The notes: generated by a model from the letters alone, not told the origin. A stretch of DNA of 64,000 nucleotides from G965202915 sp965202915 (GCA_965202915.1 OZ241847.1:2425981-2489980); one strand, 5' to 3'. Shown: positions 26,517 to 34,857, counted from the first letter of the stretch. Program-made: numbers and translations.

Positions 26517-27932
26517 CTATGCTTTCGCCGCCTCGGTGGCCGCCGGGGCGGCGACCACCGGTTTGGCGTCGGTATCAGGCACCGACCCCGCCAGGGCCGT
26601 GCGCATCAAATTATAAATCAGCAATGAAATACCGATATCCATCAAGGAACCGGCTATCGTGCGCACCAGCCAGTATGGCTTCATTGCCACCACGGTATCA
26701 ACCCACTCCGAACCTGCCATCAGCATGTAGCCCTGTTCAATGCCCTGTGCGGACAGCCCTATGCCCATCAAGGAGATGCCGCAGGTGATCAGCCAAAATG
26801 ACCAGTTGCCGAGTTTGAAAGACCATAATGGTCGACCGCATACCAGCGGCCAAACATAGATCAGCCCGCCTATCGCCCAGACCACAAAGGTGCCAAACAC
26901 GGTAAGATGGGAGTGGCTGATCACGAAATCGGTAAAGTGGGTCGGTTCCTGGATTGAGCGCAACGCTTCGGTTGAACCCTGGAAGCAACCGATTAAATAC
27001 ATAATTGAACCCATGATCATGAATTTGGCGCACAAGTTCTGGCCAAAGTTATGCCAGCGGCCAATCATGGTACCAAAGAAATTCTGCAATACCGTCCACA
27101 CCGGAATGATCAGCAACATTGAAGTGATAATCGCCAGGGTTTCCGCCCAATCGGCAAATGGGCTGTATAAATAATGATGCAGGCCCACAAACGGGTAAAA
27201 TACCGCCAGTGACCAAAACCCTATCATCGATAGTTTATGGCTGTAAATCGGATTCTTGATGCTGGCCGGTAGAAAATAATAGATCAATACATACCCCGCC
27301 GGGGTGATCCACAGGCCGACAATATAGTGTAGAAACAGACCGTGAAACGCGGCGTTATTGATACCGGGAATGGCATAAGGGATCACGAATCCAAGCAATA
27401 GATTGGCAACCGTCCACACCAGTGCCGCCACCAAATACCACAACGAAACATACATCGGTCGAATGACCCGCTTGGCAACGGTTACGATGACTTGATAGGT
27501 CATAAGCGCAATCGCCACAAAGAACATAATATCCGGAATCAGCGGTAATTCGCCGGCTTCCAGCCCCTGATTATGGCCCAGTAATAATGACACCATGCCC
27601 ACGATCAGCGCGGCGTTCCAAAGCCACAGCAATGGGTAGCCCCAATGCGTCTTGTGAACCGCGGTACCGGTCAGGCGTGGCAGTATATAAAACACCAGAC
27701 CAACGAACAGGGTTGAAAACGCGCCGAAGATCACTCCGTTCACATGCATGGGCCGCAAGCGGCCAAAGGTTAAATAGGAGTTCTGGCCAAGGTATTCGGG
27801 AAAATTAAACATGGTCGAGATGGTGATCCCGATAGATGGGGCAAACATCAGCCAGACACCGCCCCATAACAACCATAGGCGGATCAGTTTGTAATCGGTT
27901 ATTTGGTCATAATCAATAGCGGTATTGGCCAT
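26517..27932 (-). CDS. ccoN: cbb3-type cytochrome c oxidase catalytic subunit CcoN
   Basis: Started at the ATG at 27930-27932 (MANTAIDYDQITDYK), 471 residues; a GTG 51 bp upstream is possible. About 12 membrane segments. Probable ligands: His63 (RPMHVNG) and His342 or His340 (ISHSHLT) for hemes; His202 (FLHYIVG), His252 and His253 (VGLHHYL) for CuB. Tyr246, six residues before the HH pair, matches the place of the helix VII tyrosine that is cross-linked to a CuB histidine in cbb3 oxidases, favouring oxygen reduction over NO reduction. The sequence is clearly divergent from proteobacterial CcoN (for example LHYIVG instead of GHNAVG). It reduces O2 to water and pumps protons. Confidence 0.88.
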   Translation of the reverse strand: MANTAIDYDQITDYKLIRLWLLWGGVWLMFAPSIGITISTMFNFPEYLGQNSYLTFGRLRPMHVNGVIFGAFSTLFVGLVFYILPRLTGTAVHKTHWGYPLLWLWNAALIVGMVSLLLGHNQGLEAGELPLIPDIMFFVAIALMTYQVIVTVAKRVIRPMYVSLWYLVAALVWTVANLLLGFVIPYAIPGINNAAFHGLFLHYIVGLWITPAGYVLIYYFLPASIKNPIYSHKLSMIGFWSLAVFYPFVGLHHYLYSPFADWAETLAIITSMLLIIPVWTVLQNFFGTMIGRWHNFGQNLCAKFMIMGSIMYLIGCFQGSTEALRSIQEPTHFTDFVISHSHLTVFGTFVVWAIGGLIYVWPLVCGRPLWSFKLGNWSFWLITCGISLMGIGLSAQGIEQGYMLMAGSEWVDTVVAMKPYWLVRTIAGSLMDIGISLLIYNLMRTALAGSVPDTDAKPVVAAPAATEAAKA

Positions 27933-27982
27933 AATCCTAAATGATAGTGTTGCGGTTAAGTCAGTATTTATAAAACTTCCCA

Positions 27983-28011
27983 CCCGGCGAGAGTGAAATA
28001 CTCCCGCCGGG
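27983..28011 (-). terminator. Intercistronic hairpin between cytochrome c gene and ccoN
   Basis: CCCGGCG at 27983-27989 pairs with CGCCGGG at 28005-28011, and GAGT/ACTC inner bases can pair around a GAAAT loop. It lies between the small cytochrome c stop and the ccoN start. There is no T run, so it may act as an RNA processing or stabilising element, or a partial terminator that sets subunit ratios, rather than a full stop. Confidence 0.5.
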
Positions 28012-28028
28012 AAGGAAATGGCTGCGTT

Positions 28029-28484
28029 TTAGTGACGCCCGGGATCCAAAGTGGAACCGCGATTAGCCCAGTAAGAATAGGCTTCAAGCGCCTTCATCGC
28101 CGGACCGTCGGGATCGATTTTTTCGCCCTGATTGGGCTTCTCAATACACCAATTCACCATGTCGCGGTAAGTCGCAAACTCGCCCATTTGCTCCTGGAAT
28201 TTGGGGAATAATTGCGGATGCGCGTCAGACGTGTCCGGATGACACATTGCACAAGCGGCTCCGGTATTGGAAAGATTCACTCCCAATTCCTTCTGCATGG
28301 CCTTGTCTCCGTGCCACAGCAGGTCACCCACGCGAACCTGCTCCATGAACTCTTCCTCAAAGGCTTGCAACTGATCAGGGGTATGCTTTTCCTTATGGGC
28401 CAATGCCAAACCACCGAACAGGAACAGGGTCAATGCCAATAAGCCGCTTATCCCGATTGATTTATAATAAGACGTTTTATTCAT
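28029..28484 (-). CDS. Small monoheme cytochrome c, SoxA/class I-like
   Basis: 151 residues with a signal peptide ending near GLALAHKEK. A single heme site CAMCH (78-82) is followed by HPQLFPKFQEQMGEFATYRD and NWCIEKPNQG, then LEAYSYWANRGSTLDPG. The order (heme motif, a later lone Cys, and a terminal L-x-x-Y-x-x-x-x-x-x-G) recalls the C-terminal domain of SoxA-type cytochromes, but no SoxA active-site context is proven. Met100 or Met130 could be the distal ligand. Position directly ahead of ccoN suggests an electron donor to the oxidase. It lies 15 bp after the metallophosphoesterase gene. Confidence 0.75.
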   Translation of the reverse strand: MNKTSYYKSIGISGLLALTLFLFGGLALAHKEKHTPDQLQAFEEEFMEQVRVGDLLWHGDKAMQKELGVNLSNTGAACAMCHPDTSDAHPQLFPKFQEQMGEFATYRDMVNWCIEKPNQGEKIDPDGPAMKALEAYSYWANRGSTLDPGRH

Positions 28485-28499
28485 CGTTCATATCCCCCG

Positions 28500-29648
28500 T
28501 TATTTGTATGGCCACATCTTGTCCGCAATCCGACGACTCAGGATCTGATTATCGTTATCACCGGTTCCGGAATCATGTACGGCTTCGGCAAAAATATGCT
28601 CGGGCTTGCGCCACATTTTATAGGTGTTGTCGACCGCGCCGTTGGTGTCCATCGCCAGCAGGTCCCAACCGACGCCGTCAAAATGATCTCCGGGGTCGAC
28701 CCTCAGCATGGGTTTGGTCAGTGCCGGCACACCCTCCGGTGCATAAGGCCAGGGCCAGGAAGTGGCCAGCATGCCAATCGAGCGCATATTGCCGATCTCA
28801 TTGTAGAGCACCTGATGCACGTGCCCGTGGATATTGGTAACATTGGTGAAGCCCTCAAGGATCTCATGCACTTCGCGCCAATCCCGCACCCAGAAATTCC
28901 ACGGCGGATAGTATTCATAAAGCGGGTTATGGCTAAACACCACCAGGGGCTCGCCTTTGGGCCAGTCGCCAACCGCATCCTGCAACCATTTCAATTGCTC
29001 GGGGCCCAATCCCGCCCACGGACCGGCTACGGTGCCGTCCAATGCCTCCATATGCCCCATACGTTCGCGCGGGCTCATCTTTTTGGCCGACCAATAATCC
29101 GGTGCCTGGCCAACGGTATTCAAACCGATCAGACGCACCCCTTTATGGTCTTTGACCCATGGCGATGCGCCGAAATCCTTTTCCCATTTCTTGCCCAGGT
29201 CCAGATACCAATCGTGTTCGCCGGGAATAAACAATTGCTCGATCTTCAGCTCCGACAGCAACTCCTTGCCAAGATCCAGCTCCACCGGATCAGCGGTTTG
29301 AGCAAGATCGCCGCCGAATATCAGGAAATCCAGCGATGACCCTATGTCCCCTATCTCTTTTATCGCCAGCTTGGTTTTTTCCACAAACCGTTCATTAACG
29401 TCGCGCGGATAAAGATGGGTGTCGGAAAGCCATGCGAACCGGAACGGCTTGGTGACCGCGGCCGAGGCAAAATCGATGGTGTTGACCAATGGAAACCAAC
29501 CCAGATAAGCCGCAGTCCCGACGGCACTGCCAATCAGTGATTTCTGAATAAAGGTGCGACGGGTGATGGTGGTGGTCGGGTCGGGACCGCTGCCGGGAGG
29601 ATTCAATTCCCGATGCATGGTACCGCGGATTTTATCAAGCTCTTTCAT
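28500..29648 (-). CDS. Tat-exported calcineurin-like metallophosphoesterase
   Basis: 382 residues; AGAGG sits nine bases before the ATG. The N-terminus TRRTFIQKSLIGSAVG is a twin-arginine signal. Metallophosphoesterase motifs are in order: SDTHLY, FGGDLAQ, GEHDWY (usual GNHD), FSHNPLYE and HGHVHQ, enough ligands for a two-metal centre. It is thus a periplasmic or cell-surface hydrolase whose substrate cannot be read from the sequence. Its place between a cupredoxin-like gene and a cytochrome c gene, upstream of ccoN, suggests a role tied to the oxidase cluster rather than phosphate uptake, but this is inference. Confidence 0.85.
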   Translation of the reverse strand: MKELDKIRGTMHRELNPPGSGPDPTTTITRRTFIQKSLIGSAVGTAAYLGWFPLVNTIDFASAAVTKPFRFAWLSDTHLYPRDVNERFVEKTKLAIKEIGDIGSSLDFLIFGGDLAQTADPVELDLGKELLSELKIEQLFIPGEHDWYLDLGKKWEKDFGASPWVKDHKGVRLIGLNTVGQAPDYWSAKKMSPRERMGHMEALDGTVAGPWAGLGPEQLKWLQDAVGDWPKGEPLVVFSHNPLYEYYPPWNFWVRDWREVHEILEGFTNVTNIHGHVHQVLYNEIGNMRSIGMLATSWPWPYAPEGVPALTKPMLRVDPGDHFDGVGWDLLAMDTNGAVDNTYKMWRKPEHIFAEAVHDSGTGDNDNQILSRRIADKMWPYK

Positions 29649-29704
29649 AGTAAGTTACCTCTTTATTTAATCTAAAATCAAGATCGTAAACAATCCGCCA
29701 AGCC

Positions 29705-29739
29705 CACCGCTTTATGCCCTTCAGGGCAATATTGCGGTG
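29705..29739 (-). repeat. Hairpin repeat between cupredoxin-like and metallophosphoesterase genes
   Basis: Outer arms CACCGC (29705-29710) and GCGGTG (29734-29739) enclose an inner stem TGCCC-TTCA-GGGCA. The core CCCTTCAGGG with flanking TTTAT matches the short repeat family seen at 9766-9858. It begins 3 bp beyond the cupredoxin-like stop, so it may shape the mRNA there. Confidence 0.7.
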
Positions 29740-29742
29740 TGC

Positions 29743-30459
29743 CTATTTTGTCAATTCAATATCTAATTCGGCAGTTTTGCCACCTTCCACCGTGACGTCC
29801 ATTTTGGTCTCTCCGGTCAGTTTCTGCCAGACGACCAGGCTGTAATTACCGGCGGGAATATCGGTAATGCTGAACGTGCCGTCATCTCCGCTGAGCGCAT
29901 AATAAGGATTATCGGCGACATGGATATGCGCCAACATCCAGCCATGGGCATCGCAGTCCACCTTAACCAGGCCGGGTTTCTTTAATTGCTTGGTGATCTT
30001 CTGACCCTCATTGGGCAGGGCCAGATTAAACGCGGTGCGCTTACCGTAATAACCGTGGGTGTTGTGTAATAACGGGTCCGAATTGAGGATATCGATAGGC
30101 CCCTTGGGAATGATCTGGACGCGGGGAATGAAAACACAGTTTTTCTGATCCAGCACCGCGTTGGCCGTGGGTTCCCCCCATGCCTTGCCTTGCTTTACAC
30201 CCTTGAGATAGACAACCGCCTGTTGTACGCGGCCGTCTTCAGACACCAGTATTTGCGGCTCTTTGCGCTTTTTGCCACAGATCTGAGCGTCCTTGGTGGG
30301 AATGATGGTTTTCATCGGCACAGTGCCATTGAAGGTGATCTGGCCCTGGATTGAACCGCCATCGACGACGTCTATCGCGTTGTAGCCGTAAGCCAAACCC
30401 GTGACAAACAACAACAGCAATACACCCAAGCTGGAACTTATCGAACTATAATGTATCAT
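29743..30459 (-). CDS. Exported cupredoxin/carboxypeptidase-regulatory-like protein
   Basis: 238 residues with a signal peptide (about 1-25). The middle has a cupredoxin-like fold with HNTHGYYG and VDCDAHGWMLAHIHVADNPY, a likely copper site (His, Cys-x-x-His, Met). The last 50 residues (ALSGDDGTFSITDIPAGNYS) form a small beta-sandwich of the carboxypeptidase regulatory type. Related proteins are often named methylamine utilisation or plastocyanin-like, but no methylamine genes are here. It is the first gene of the oxidase cluster and could donate electrons or copper to the oxidase. The region 30460-30602, shared with the divergent rnfE-like gene, should hold its promoter. Confidence 0.78.
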   Translation of the reverse strand: MIHYSSISSSLGVLLLLFVTGLAYGYNAIDVVDGGSIQGQITFNGTVPMKTIIPTKDAQICGKKRKEPQILVSEDGRVQQAVVYLKGVKQGKAWGEPTANAVLDQKNCVFIPRVQIIPKGPIDILNSDPLLHNTHGYYGKRTAFNLALPNEGQKITKQLKKPGLVKVDCDAHGWMLAHIHVADNPYYALSGDDGTFSITDIPAGNYSLVVWQKLTGETKMDVTVEGGKTAELDIELTK

Positions 30460-30602
30460 AGTAAAGCTACCTTAAAAGTAATCCAAAGAGATTGCCCGTA
30501 AGTAATTATAGACTGTTTTTTTATAAAGGCAAAATATTTTTTCCAAATCCATTATTATGCCGTTTCTATGATAACGCATACCAGAGTGAAATACCATTCC
30601 AG

Positions 30603-31283
30603 ATGTCCGAAGCGAACCACCCAGAGCGCATAAATACCCCGGAGGGCATGAATACCCCAGAGGGCATAAATACCGGGAATCGACAATTAGTACAGACGGT
30701 AATAGCCGGGTTTTGTCCGATATTTATGGTCGTCGAATCGACGATACAGGGACTGGCCACGGGTGCTCTGATTGCATTGACGGTATTGACCAGTATGGTG
30801 CTGATTGGATGTGCCCGGCAATGGATTGATCCGGACGTGCGGATGCTGTTTGTCACCATCATCTGTGCCACCTTGGCGGCAATATTGGCTTTACTGCTGG
30901 CGGCCCATTGTTACGGGTTATATTTGATCATAGGGGTGTACCTGCCATTGGTCGCGCTCAACTGTTTTACTTTGGCCCGCAAACAGACGGGCTGTTTTGG
31001 TAATGGATTGATGGCGTTACTGAAGGATGGGGCGATCATGACGACGGCGGTGATCGCGGTGTTCGGGGTGTTCGGTCTGGTTCGTGAATTATTTCTCCAT
31101 GCCTCTGTTTTCAAGCAATTTGATTTTGATTTGGGGCAATTTAAGCCGGATACCGGCCTGGTTTTATTTGATCATTTTAATGGCGTTATGCTGTTTGCAA
31201 ACGGCGCCGGTACCTTATTAATCCTGGCCACGTTGATGGCGGCGGCCAATCTGATATGCGGGCTCGGCGAAACCGAGTCTTGA
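30603..31283 (+). CDS. rsxE: Orphan RnfE/RsxE-like electron transport complex subunit
   Basis: ATG at 30603 gives 226 residues, near the usual 230; an upstream frame start at 30492 adds unrelated residues. Membrane-rich, with family features NRQLVQTVIAGFCPIF, GLATGALIALTVL, CYGLYLIIGVYLPLVALNC and MALLKDGAIMTTAV, and a typical Rnf-family GLVRELF. RnfE is an inner-membrane subunit of the Na+-pumping ferredoxin:NAD+ complex. As in E. coli it directly precedes nth, but rnfA, B, C, D and G are not upstream; divergent cupredoxin gene instead. Its N-terminal codons consist of the 18-base hairpin repeat (ERINTPEGMNTPEGINT), so the start may be altered by repeat insertion. Confidence 0.75.
   Translation: MSEANHPERINTPEGMNTPEGINTGNRQLVQTVIAGFCPIFMVVESTIQGLATGALIALTVLTSMVLIGCARQWIDPDVRMLFVTIICATLAAILALLLAAHCYGLYLIIGVYLPLVALNCFTLARKQTGCFGNGLMALLKDGAIMTTAVIAVFGVFGLVRELFLHASVFKQFDFDLGQFKPDTGLVLFDHFNGVMLFANGAGTLLILATLMAAANLICGLGETES
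30629..30677 (+). repeat. 18-bp hairpin repeat array within rnfE-like 5' codons
   Basis: Units CATAAATACCCCGGAGGG (30629-30646), CATGAATACCCCAGAGGG (30647-30664) and a partial third (30665-30677). The core GGGC-ATRAAT-ACCC is the reverse complement of the GGGTATTTATGCCC unit at 9803-9817. In frame it encodes repeating NTPEGM/I. Confidence 0.85.
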
Positions 31284-31310
31284 GCTTCCGTCATTGACCC
31301 ACTTAGCAAT

Positions 31311-31973
31311 GTGAATAACACCAAGCGCACCGCGATCCTCAAAAAATTAAAAGCTCATAATCCGAATCCAACCACCGAACTCCGATATGGCTCCCCATTT
31401 GAACTGCTGATCGCGGTGATCCTGTCGGCGCAGGCGACGGACCTCGGCGTCAATAAGGCGACTTTAAAACTTTACCCGATTGCCAATACCCCGGAAGCAA
31501 TTTTAAAACTGGGCCTGGGCAAATTAAAAAAATACATAAAGACAATCGGTCTTTATAACACCAAGGCGCGAAATATTATCAACACCTGCCGGATATTGAT
31601 CGACGCTCATGCAGGACAGGTACCGAACACCCGCGAGGCGCTGGAACAATTACCCGGGGTCGGGCGCAAGACTGCAAACGTGATTCTCAATACCGCCTTC
31701 GGCCAGCCGACTATTGCCGTCGATACCCATATTTTTCGGGTGGCCAACCGCACCCGCCTGGCCGCGGGTGACAACGTGCTGGAGGTGGAAAAACGCCTGT
31801 TGAAATTTATCCCCGATAACTACAAACAAAACGCTCACCACTGGCTGATCCTGCACGGGCGCTATACTTGCATGGCCAGAAAACCGCAATGCGGGCGGTG
31901 TATTATTTACCCGGAATGTGAATGGGATCAAAAGACCGATTATACAGGCCCGGATACAACCCCAAGGCAATGA
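31311..31973 (+). CDS. nth: Endonuclease III
   Basis: 220 residues. Helix-hairpin-helix LPGVGRKTANVIL carries the catalytic Lys, and VDTHIFRVANR the catalytic Asp. The [4Fe-4S] cluster motif is C-x6-C-x2-C-x5-C near the end (CMARKPQCGRCIIYPEC). It removes oxidised pyrimidines and cuts the abasic site. The start shown is GTG-type, 27 bp after the rnfE-like stop, keeping the rnfE-nth order common in gammaproteobacteria. Confidence 0.95.
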   Translation: MNNTKRTAILKKLKAHNPNPTTELRYGSPFELLIAVILSAQATDLGVNKATLKLYPIANTPEAILKLGLGKLKKYIKTIGLYNTKARNIINTCRILIDAHAGQVPNTREALEQLPGVGRKTANVILNTAFGQPTIAVDTHIFRVANRTRLAAGDNVLEVEKRLLKFIPDNYKQNAHHWLILHGRYTCMARKPQCGRCIIYPECEWDQKTDYTGPDTTPRQ

Positions 31974-31983
31974 GCCCTTAAAC

Positions 31984-32451
31984 TTAATGCCTTAATATTC
32001 TTGCCTTTTGCCTTTGCCAATCGCGTTCTTTTTCGGTGGCCCGTTTATCATGCTGTTTCTTTCCCCGGGCAATGCCGATTTCAAGTTTAACCCGGCCCCG
32101 TTTCCAATACATTGCCGTGGGGACCAAGGCAAACCCCTTGCGTTCGGTGGCGCCGATCAATCTTGCGATCTCGTTTCGGTGCAGCAGTAATTTGCGCAAC
32201 CGCCGCGGCTCAGGCGCAATATGCGTGGACGCCGCGGGCAACGGCGTGATCGACGCCCCCAATAAAAAGGCTTCACCTTGTTTGAGCAATATATAACCGT
32301 CCCGAATCTGCACCTTGCCGGCTTTCAGACTTTTCACTTCCCAGCCTTGCAGCGCAATACCGGCCTCCAGGGATTCCACAATAAAATAATCATGCCGCGC
32401 CTTTTTATTCAGGACGATGGTGGTCTTCGAGGAAGGGGCTTGTTTGCTCAC
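31984..32451 (-). CDS. smpB: SsrA-binding protein SmpB
   Basis: Started at the GTG at 32449-32451 (VSKQAPSSKTTIVLNKKAR), 155 residues, the normal SmpB length; an ATG at 32526 would add 25 unrelated residues. Signatures: NKKARHDYFI, ALQGWEVKSLKAGK, GASITPLPAASTH, KLLLHRNEI and the C-terminal GKKQHDKRATEKERDWQRQK tail that enters the empty mRNA channel. It works with tmRNA to rescue stalled ribosomes. TATAAT at 32461-32466 on the minus strand lies just ten bases before the GTG, so the message may be nearly leaderless if that is the promoter. Convergent with nth. Confidence 0.95.
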   Translation of the reverse strand: MSKQAPSSKTTIVLNKKARHDYFIVESLEAGIALQGWEVKSLKAGKVQIRDGYILLKQGEAFLLGASITPLPAASTHIAPEPRRLRKLLLHRNEIARLIGATERKGFALVPTAMYWKRGRVKLEIGIARGKKQHDKRATEKERDWQRQKARILRH

Positions 32452-32652
32452 GGGATCAGGATTATAGCGCAACCGGCCCAAAGCGGTTATGATCCCGGAA
32501 CCGGCAAGATTCGGGTGGGCCGGCATTTATATCAGGCGGGCAAATCAGGCAAGCCGGCGCGCCCACGATCTGATTATTATATGGTGGCTTAGTCATCCCG
32601 GTTGAGCATACCAGTATTCTGCGGCAAAATATCGGCATAAAGGTAAATTAGG

Positions 32653-34065
32653 ATGATCACAAAACGCAAATCACTGCATGGACAATGGTCCTCGCGCTGG
32701 GCCTTCATTATGGCCGCAACCGGGTCCGCGGTCGGGCTCGGCAACATCTGGAAATTTCCCTATATGACCGGTGAAAATGGCGGCGCCGCGTTTGTGCTCA
32801 TATACCTGCTATGCGTGATATTGGTGGGCGTCCCGATCATGATGGCCGAGGTGCTGCTGGGCCGGCGCGGACGCCAGAATCCCATCAACACCATGCATAC
32901 CCTGGCGCTGGAGGAAAAAGCCAGTAAATATTGGCAATTGCTGGGATGGATGGGCGTATTGGCCGGCTTTTTGATCCTGTCATTTTACAACGTGGTCGCC
33001 GGCTGGACCCTGGCCTATATCTTTCGTACCGGTTCCGGCATGTTCGTTGACGCCGATGCGGAATTTTCGGCGCGGATCTTTACCGAATTGGTGTCCGATC
33101 CGGAACGCCTGCTGGCCTGGCATACGACTTTTATGGCACTGACGGTTATTGTCATCTCTCGCGGCGTCAAAAGCGGTTTGGAAAAAACCATGCGCTGTTT
33201 AATGCCGGCCCTGGTGTTGTTATTATTAGTCATGGTCGGCTATGCGATGAGTACCGAGCGATTCATCGACGGCATAAATTATATGTTTGTACCGAATTTT
33301 GAAAAACTGGCCGACAAACATTTGTTTGGTGATATCTTTTTACCGGCCTTGGGCCAGGCTTTTTTCAGCCTGAGTCTGGGCATGGGTGCAATCATGATCT
33401 ATGGTTCCTATTTGTCACAAAAGGCATCGATCACCACCACCACGATCACCATTGCTCTGGCCGATACCGCGGTTGCGATCTTAGCCGGTATCGCGATATT
33501 TCCCATCGTCTTTACCTATGGCCTGCAACCGGGCGGCGGTCCGGGTCTGATCTTTTTATCCTTGCCCATCGCGTTCGGCCAAATGCCTTTTGGCACGTTT
33601 TTTGGCACCCTGTTTTTCTGTCTGTTAATGGTTGCCGGATGGACCTCTGCGATTTCCCTGCTTGAACCGGCGGTCACCTGGCTAGTCGAAAACGCCAATA
33701 TGAGCCGGGTAAAAGCCACGGCCGTGGCCGGATTGATTACCTGGGTGCTGGGCCTGTTGACCATACTATCCTTTAACCACTGGGCCTTTACTTTCACGTT
33801 TGCCGGACAAGTAAAGGAAAATGGTATTTTTGACGTTCTGGATATTCTGACCACAAATATCATGCTGCCTCTGGGCGGTTTATTAATGGCCATTTTTGCA
33901 GCCTGGATCATGACCCGTTCGTCCACGGTTGCGGAACTGAACGTCGGCGACGGCCTGATCTATAAAAGCTGGCGAATGGCAGTGCGCTATATTGCACCGA
34001 TTGCGGTGACAATTATCTTTCTAAACGCGATTGGCGTTTTACAATTGACCGGTTTGGTGAGCTAA
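32653..34065 (+). CDS. NSS-family sodium-dependent transporter
   Basis: 470 residues, about 11-12 membrane segments. The first helix WAFIMAATGSAVGLGNIWKF carries the unwound Na+/substrate-binding stretch of the neurotransmitter:sodium symporter family; GENGGAAFVLIYLL and FFSLSLGMGAIMIYGSYL are further family motifs. Bacterial members (LeuT, MhsT, TnaT) import amino acids with Na+. The substrate cannot be told. It ends 8 bp before ratA; it is often met in this ratA/smpB neighbourhood in gammaproteobacteria, where its link is not understood. Confidence 0.92.
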   Translation: MITKRKSLHGQWSSRWAFIMAATGSAVGLGNIWKFPYMTGENGGAAFVLIYLLCVILVGVPIMMAEVLLGRRGRQNPINTMHTLALEEKASKYWQLLGWMGVLAGFLILSFYNVVAGWTLAYIFRTGSGMFVDADAEFSARIFTELVSDPERLLAWHTTFMALTVIVISRGVKSGLEKTMRCLMPALVLLLLVMVGYAMSTERFIDGINYMFVPNFEKLADKHLFGDIFLPALGQAFFSLSLGMGAIMIYGSYLSQKASITTTTITIALADTAVAILAGIAIFPIVFTYGLQPGGGPGLIFLSLPIAFGQMPFGTFFGTLFFCLLMVAGWTSAISLLEPAVTWLVENANMSRVKATAVAGLITWVLGLLTILSFNHWAFTFTFAGQVKENGIFDVLDILTTNIMLPLGGLLMAIFAAWIMTRSSTVAELNVGDGLIYKSWRMAVRYIAPIAVTIIFLNAIGVLQLTGLVS

Positions 34066-34073
34066 TTATAACC

Positions 34074-34511
34074 GTGACTGAAATAACCAAGACCGCAACG
34101 GTGCCGTATTCCCCGACTGAAATGTTCCGGCTGGTTAATGACATCGAATCCTACGCTCAATTTTTACCCTGGTGCACCGACACCAAAATATTACACAAGG
34201 CTGAAACTCAAGTAACGGCCACCGTTTCACTGGCAATGGGAAAATTACGCCAATCATTCACCACCGAAAACACCATGGAGTCTGACCGACTGATCAACAT
34301 GCGCCTTGTGACCGGCCCATTTAAGAAGCTGGAGGGTAGCTGGGGATTCCAGCCGCATAATGACAATGGCTGTCTGATCAAACTGCATATGGATTTTGAA
34401 TTTGAAAATAAATTGCTTAAATACACCCTGGGAGGCGCGTTTAATAAGATAGTCAATTCCCTTGTGGCCGCATTTGCCGAACGGGCGCAACAGGTGTATG
34501 GCAAGCGGTAA
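34074..34511 (+). CDS. ratA: RatA/COQ10-family START-domain protein
   Basis: 145 residues from a GTG start, 8 bp after the symporter gene. SRPBCC/START fold with the family stretches VPYSPTEMFRLVNDIESYAQFLPWC and MRLVTGPFKKLEGSWGF. E. coli RatA blocks 70S ribosome formation when overproduced, while the mitochondrial homologue COQ10 binds ubiquinone; either role may apply. It overlaps ratB by 14 bp. Confidence 0.93.
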   Translation: MTEITKTATVPYSPTEMFRLVNDIESYAQFLPWCTDTKILHKAETQVTATVSLAMGKLRQSFTTENTMESDRLINMRLVTGPFKKLEGSWGFQPHNDNGCLIKLHMDFEFENKLLKYTLGGAFNKIVNSLVAAFAERAQQVYGKR

Positions 34512-34785
34512 GCCTGCGGTACGGGTCGAAATAGTGCACGTCGGCCGGTCTGAGGTGCATCTGTCAACGGTGAATATCATGCCCGGCACAAACGTGCGGG
34601 AGGCGATCGAGCAATCGAATATCCTCAATAAATACCCTGAAATCAATCTGGACGGCAATCGCGTCGGCATATTTGGCAGGCTGTGCGGACTGGATCATAT
34701 TCCCATCGACGGCGACCGCATCGAAATCTATCGACCTTTGTCAACCGATCCCAGGGAAGCCCGACGGCGCAGACAGGCAATGTAA
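34498..34785 (+). CDS. ratB: RnfH/RatB-family ubiquitin-fold protein
   Basis: 95 residues from the ATG at 34498, which overlaps the end of ratA; an upstream frame start inside ratA is rejected. The protein reads VRVEIVHVGRSEVHLSTVN, VREAIEQSNIL, VGIFGRLCGLDHIPIDGDRI and ends EIYRPLSTDPREARRRRQ, the family's hallmark tail. Beta-grasp fold; function unknown. Coupled to ratA as in E. coli. In some bacteria a relative is encoded with rnf genes, which are largely missing here. Confidence 0.93.
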   Translation: MASGKPAVRVEIVHVGRSEVHLSTVNIMPGTNVREAIEQSNILNKYPEINLDGNRVGIFGRLCGLDHIPIDGDRIEIYRPLSTDPREARRRRQAM

Positions 34786-34857
34786 TCGCCGGTGAGGCAA
34801 ACGGCATCGCCCGACGTAGCTGTGCCGGGCATATTTTCAAAGCGCCCTTCCCCGGGT

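Noticed and set aside
26517..27932. CcoN-like gene as a nitric oxide reductase
   Set aside because: The cross-link tyrosine position is kept, the CuB histidines are present, and ccoS- and ccoI-like assembly genes lie beside it.
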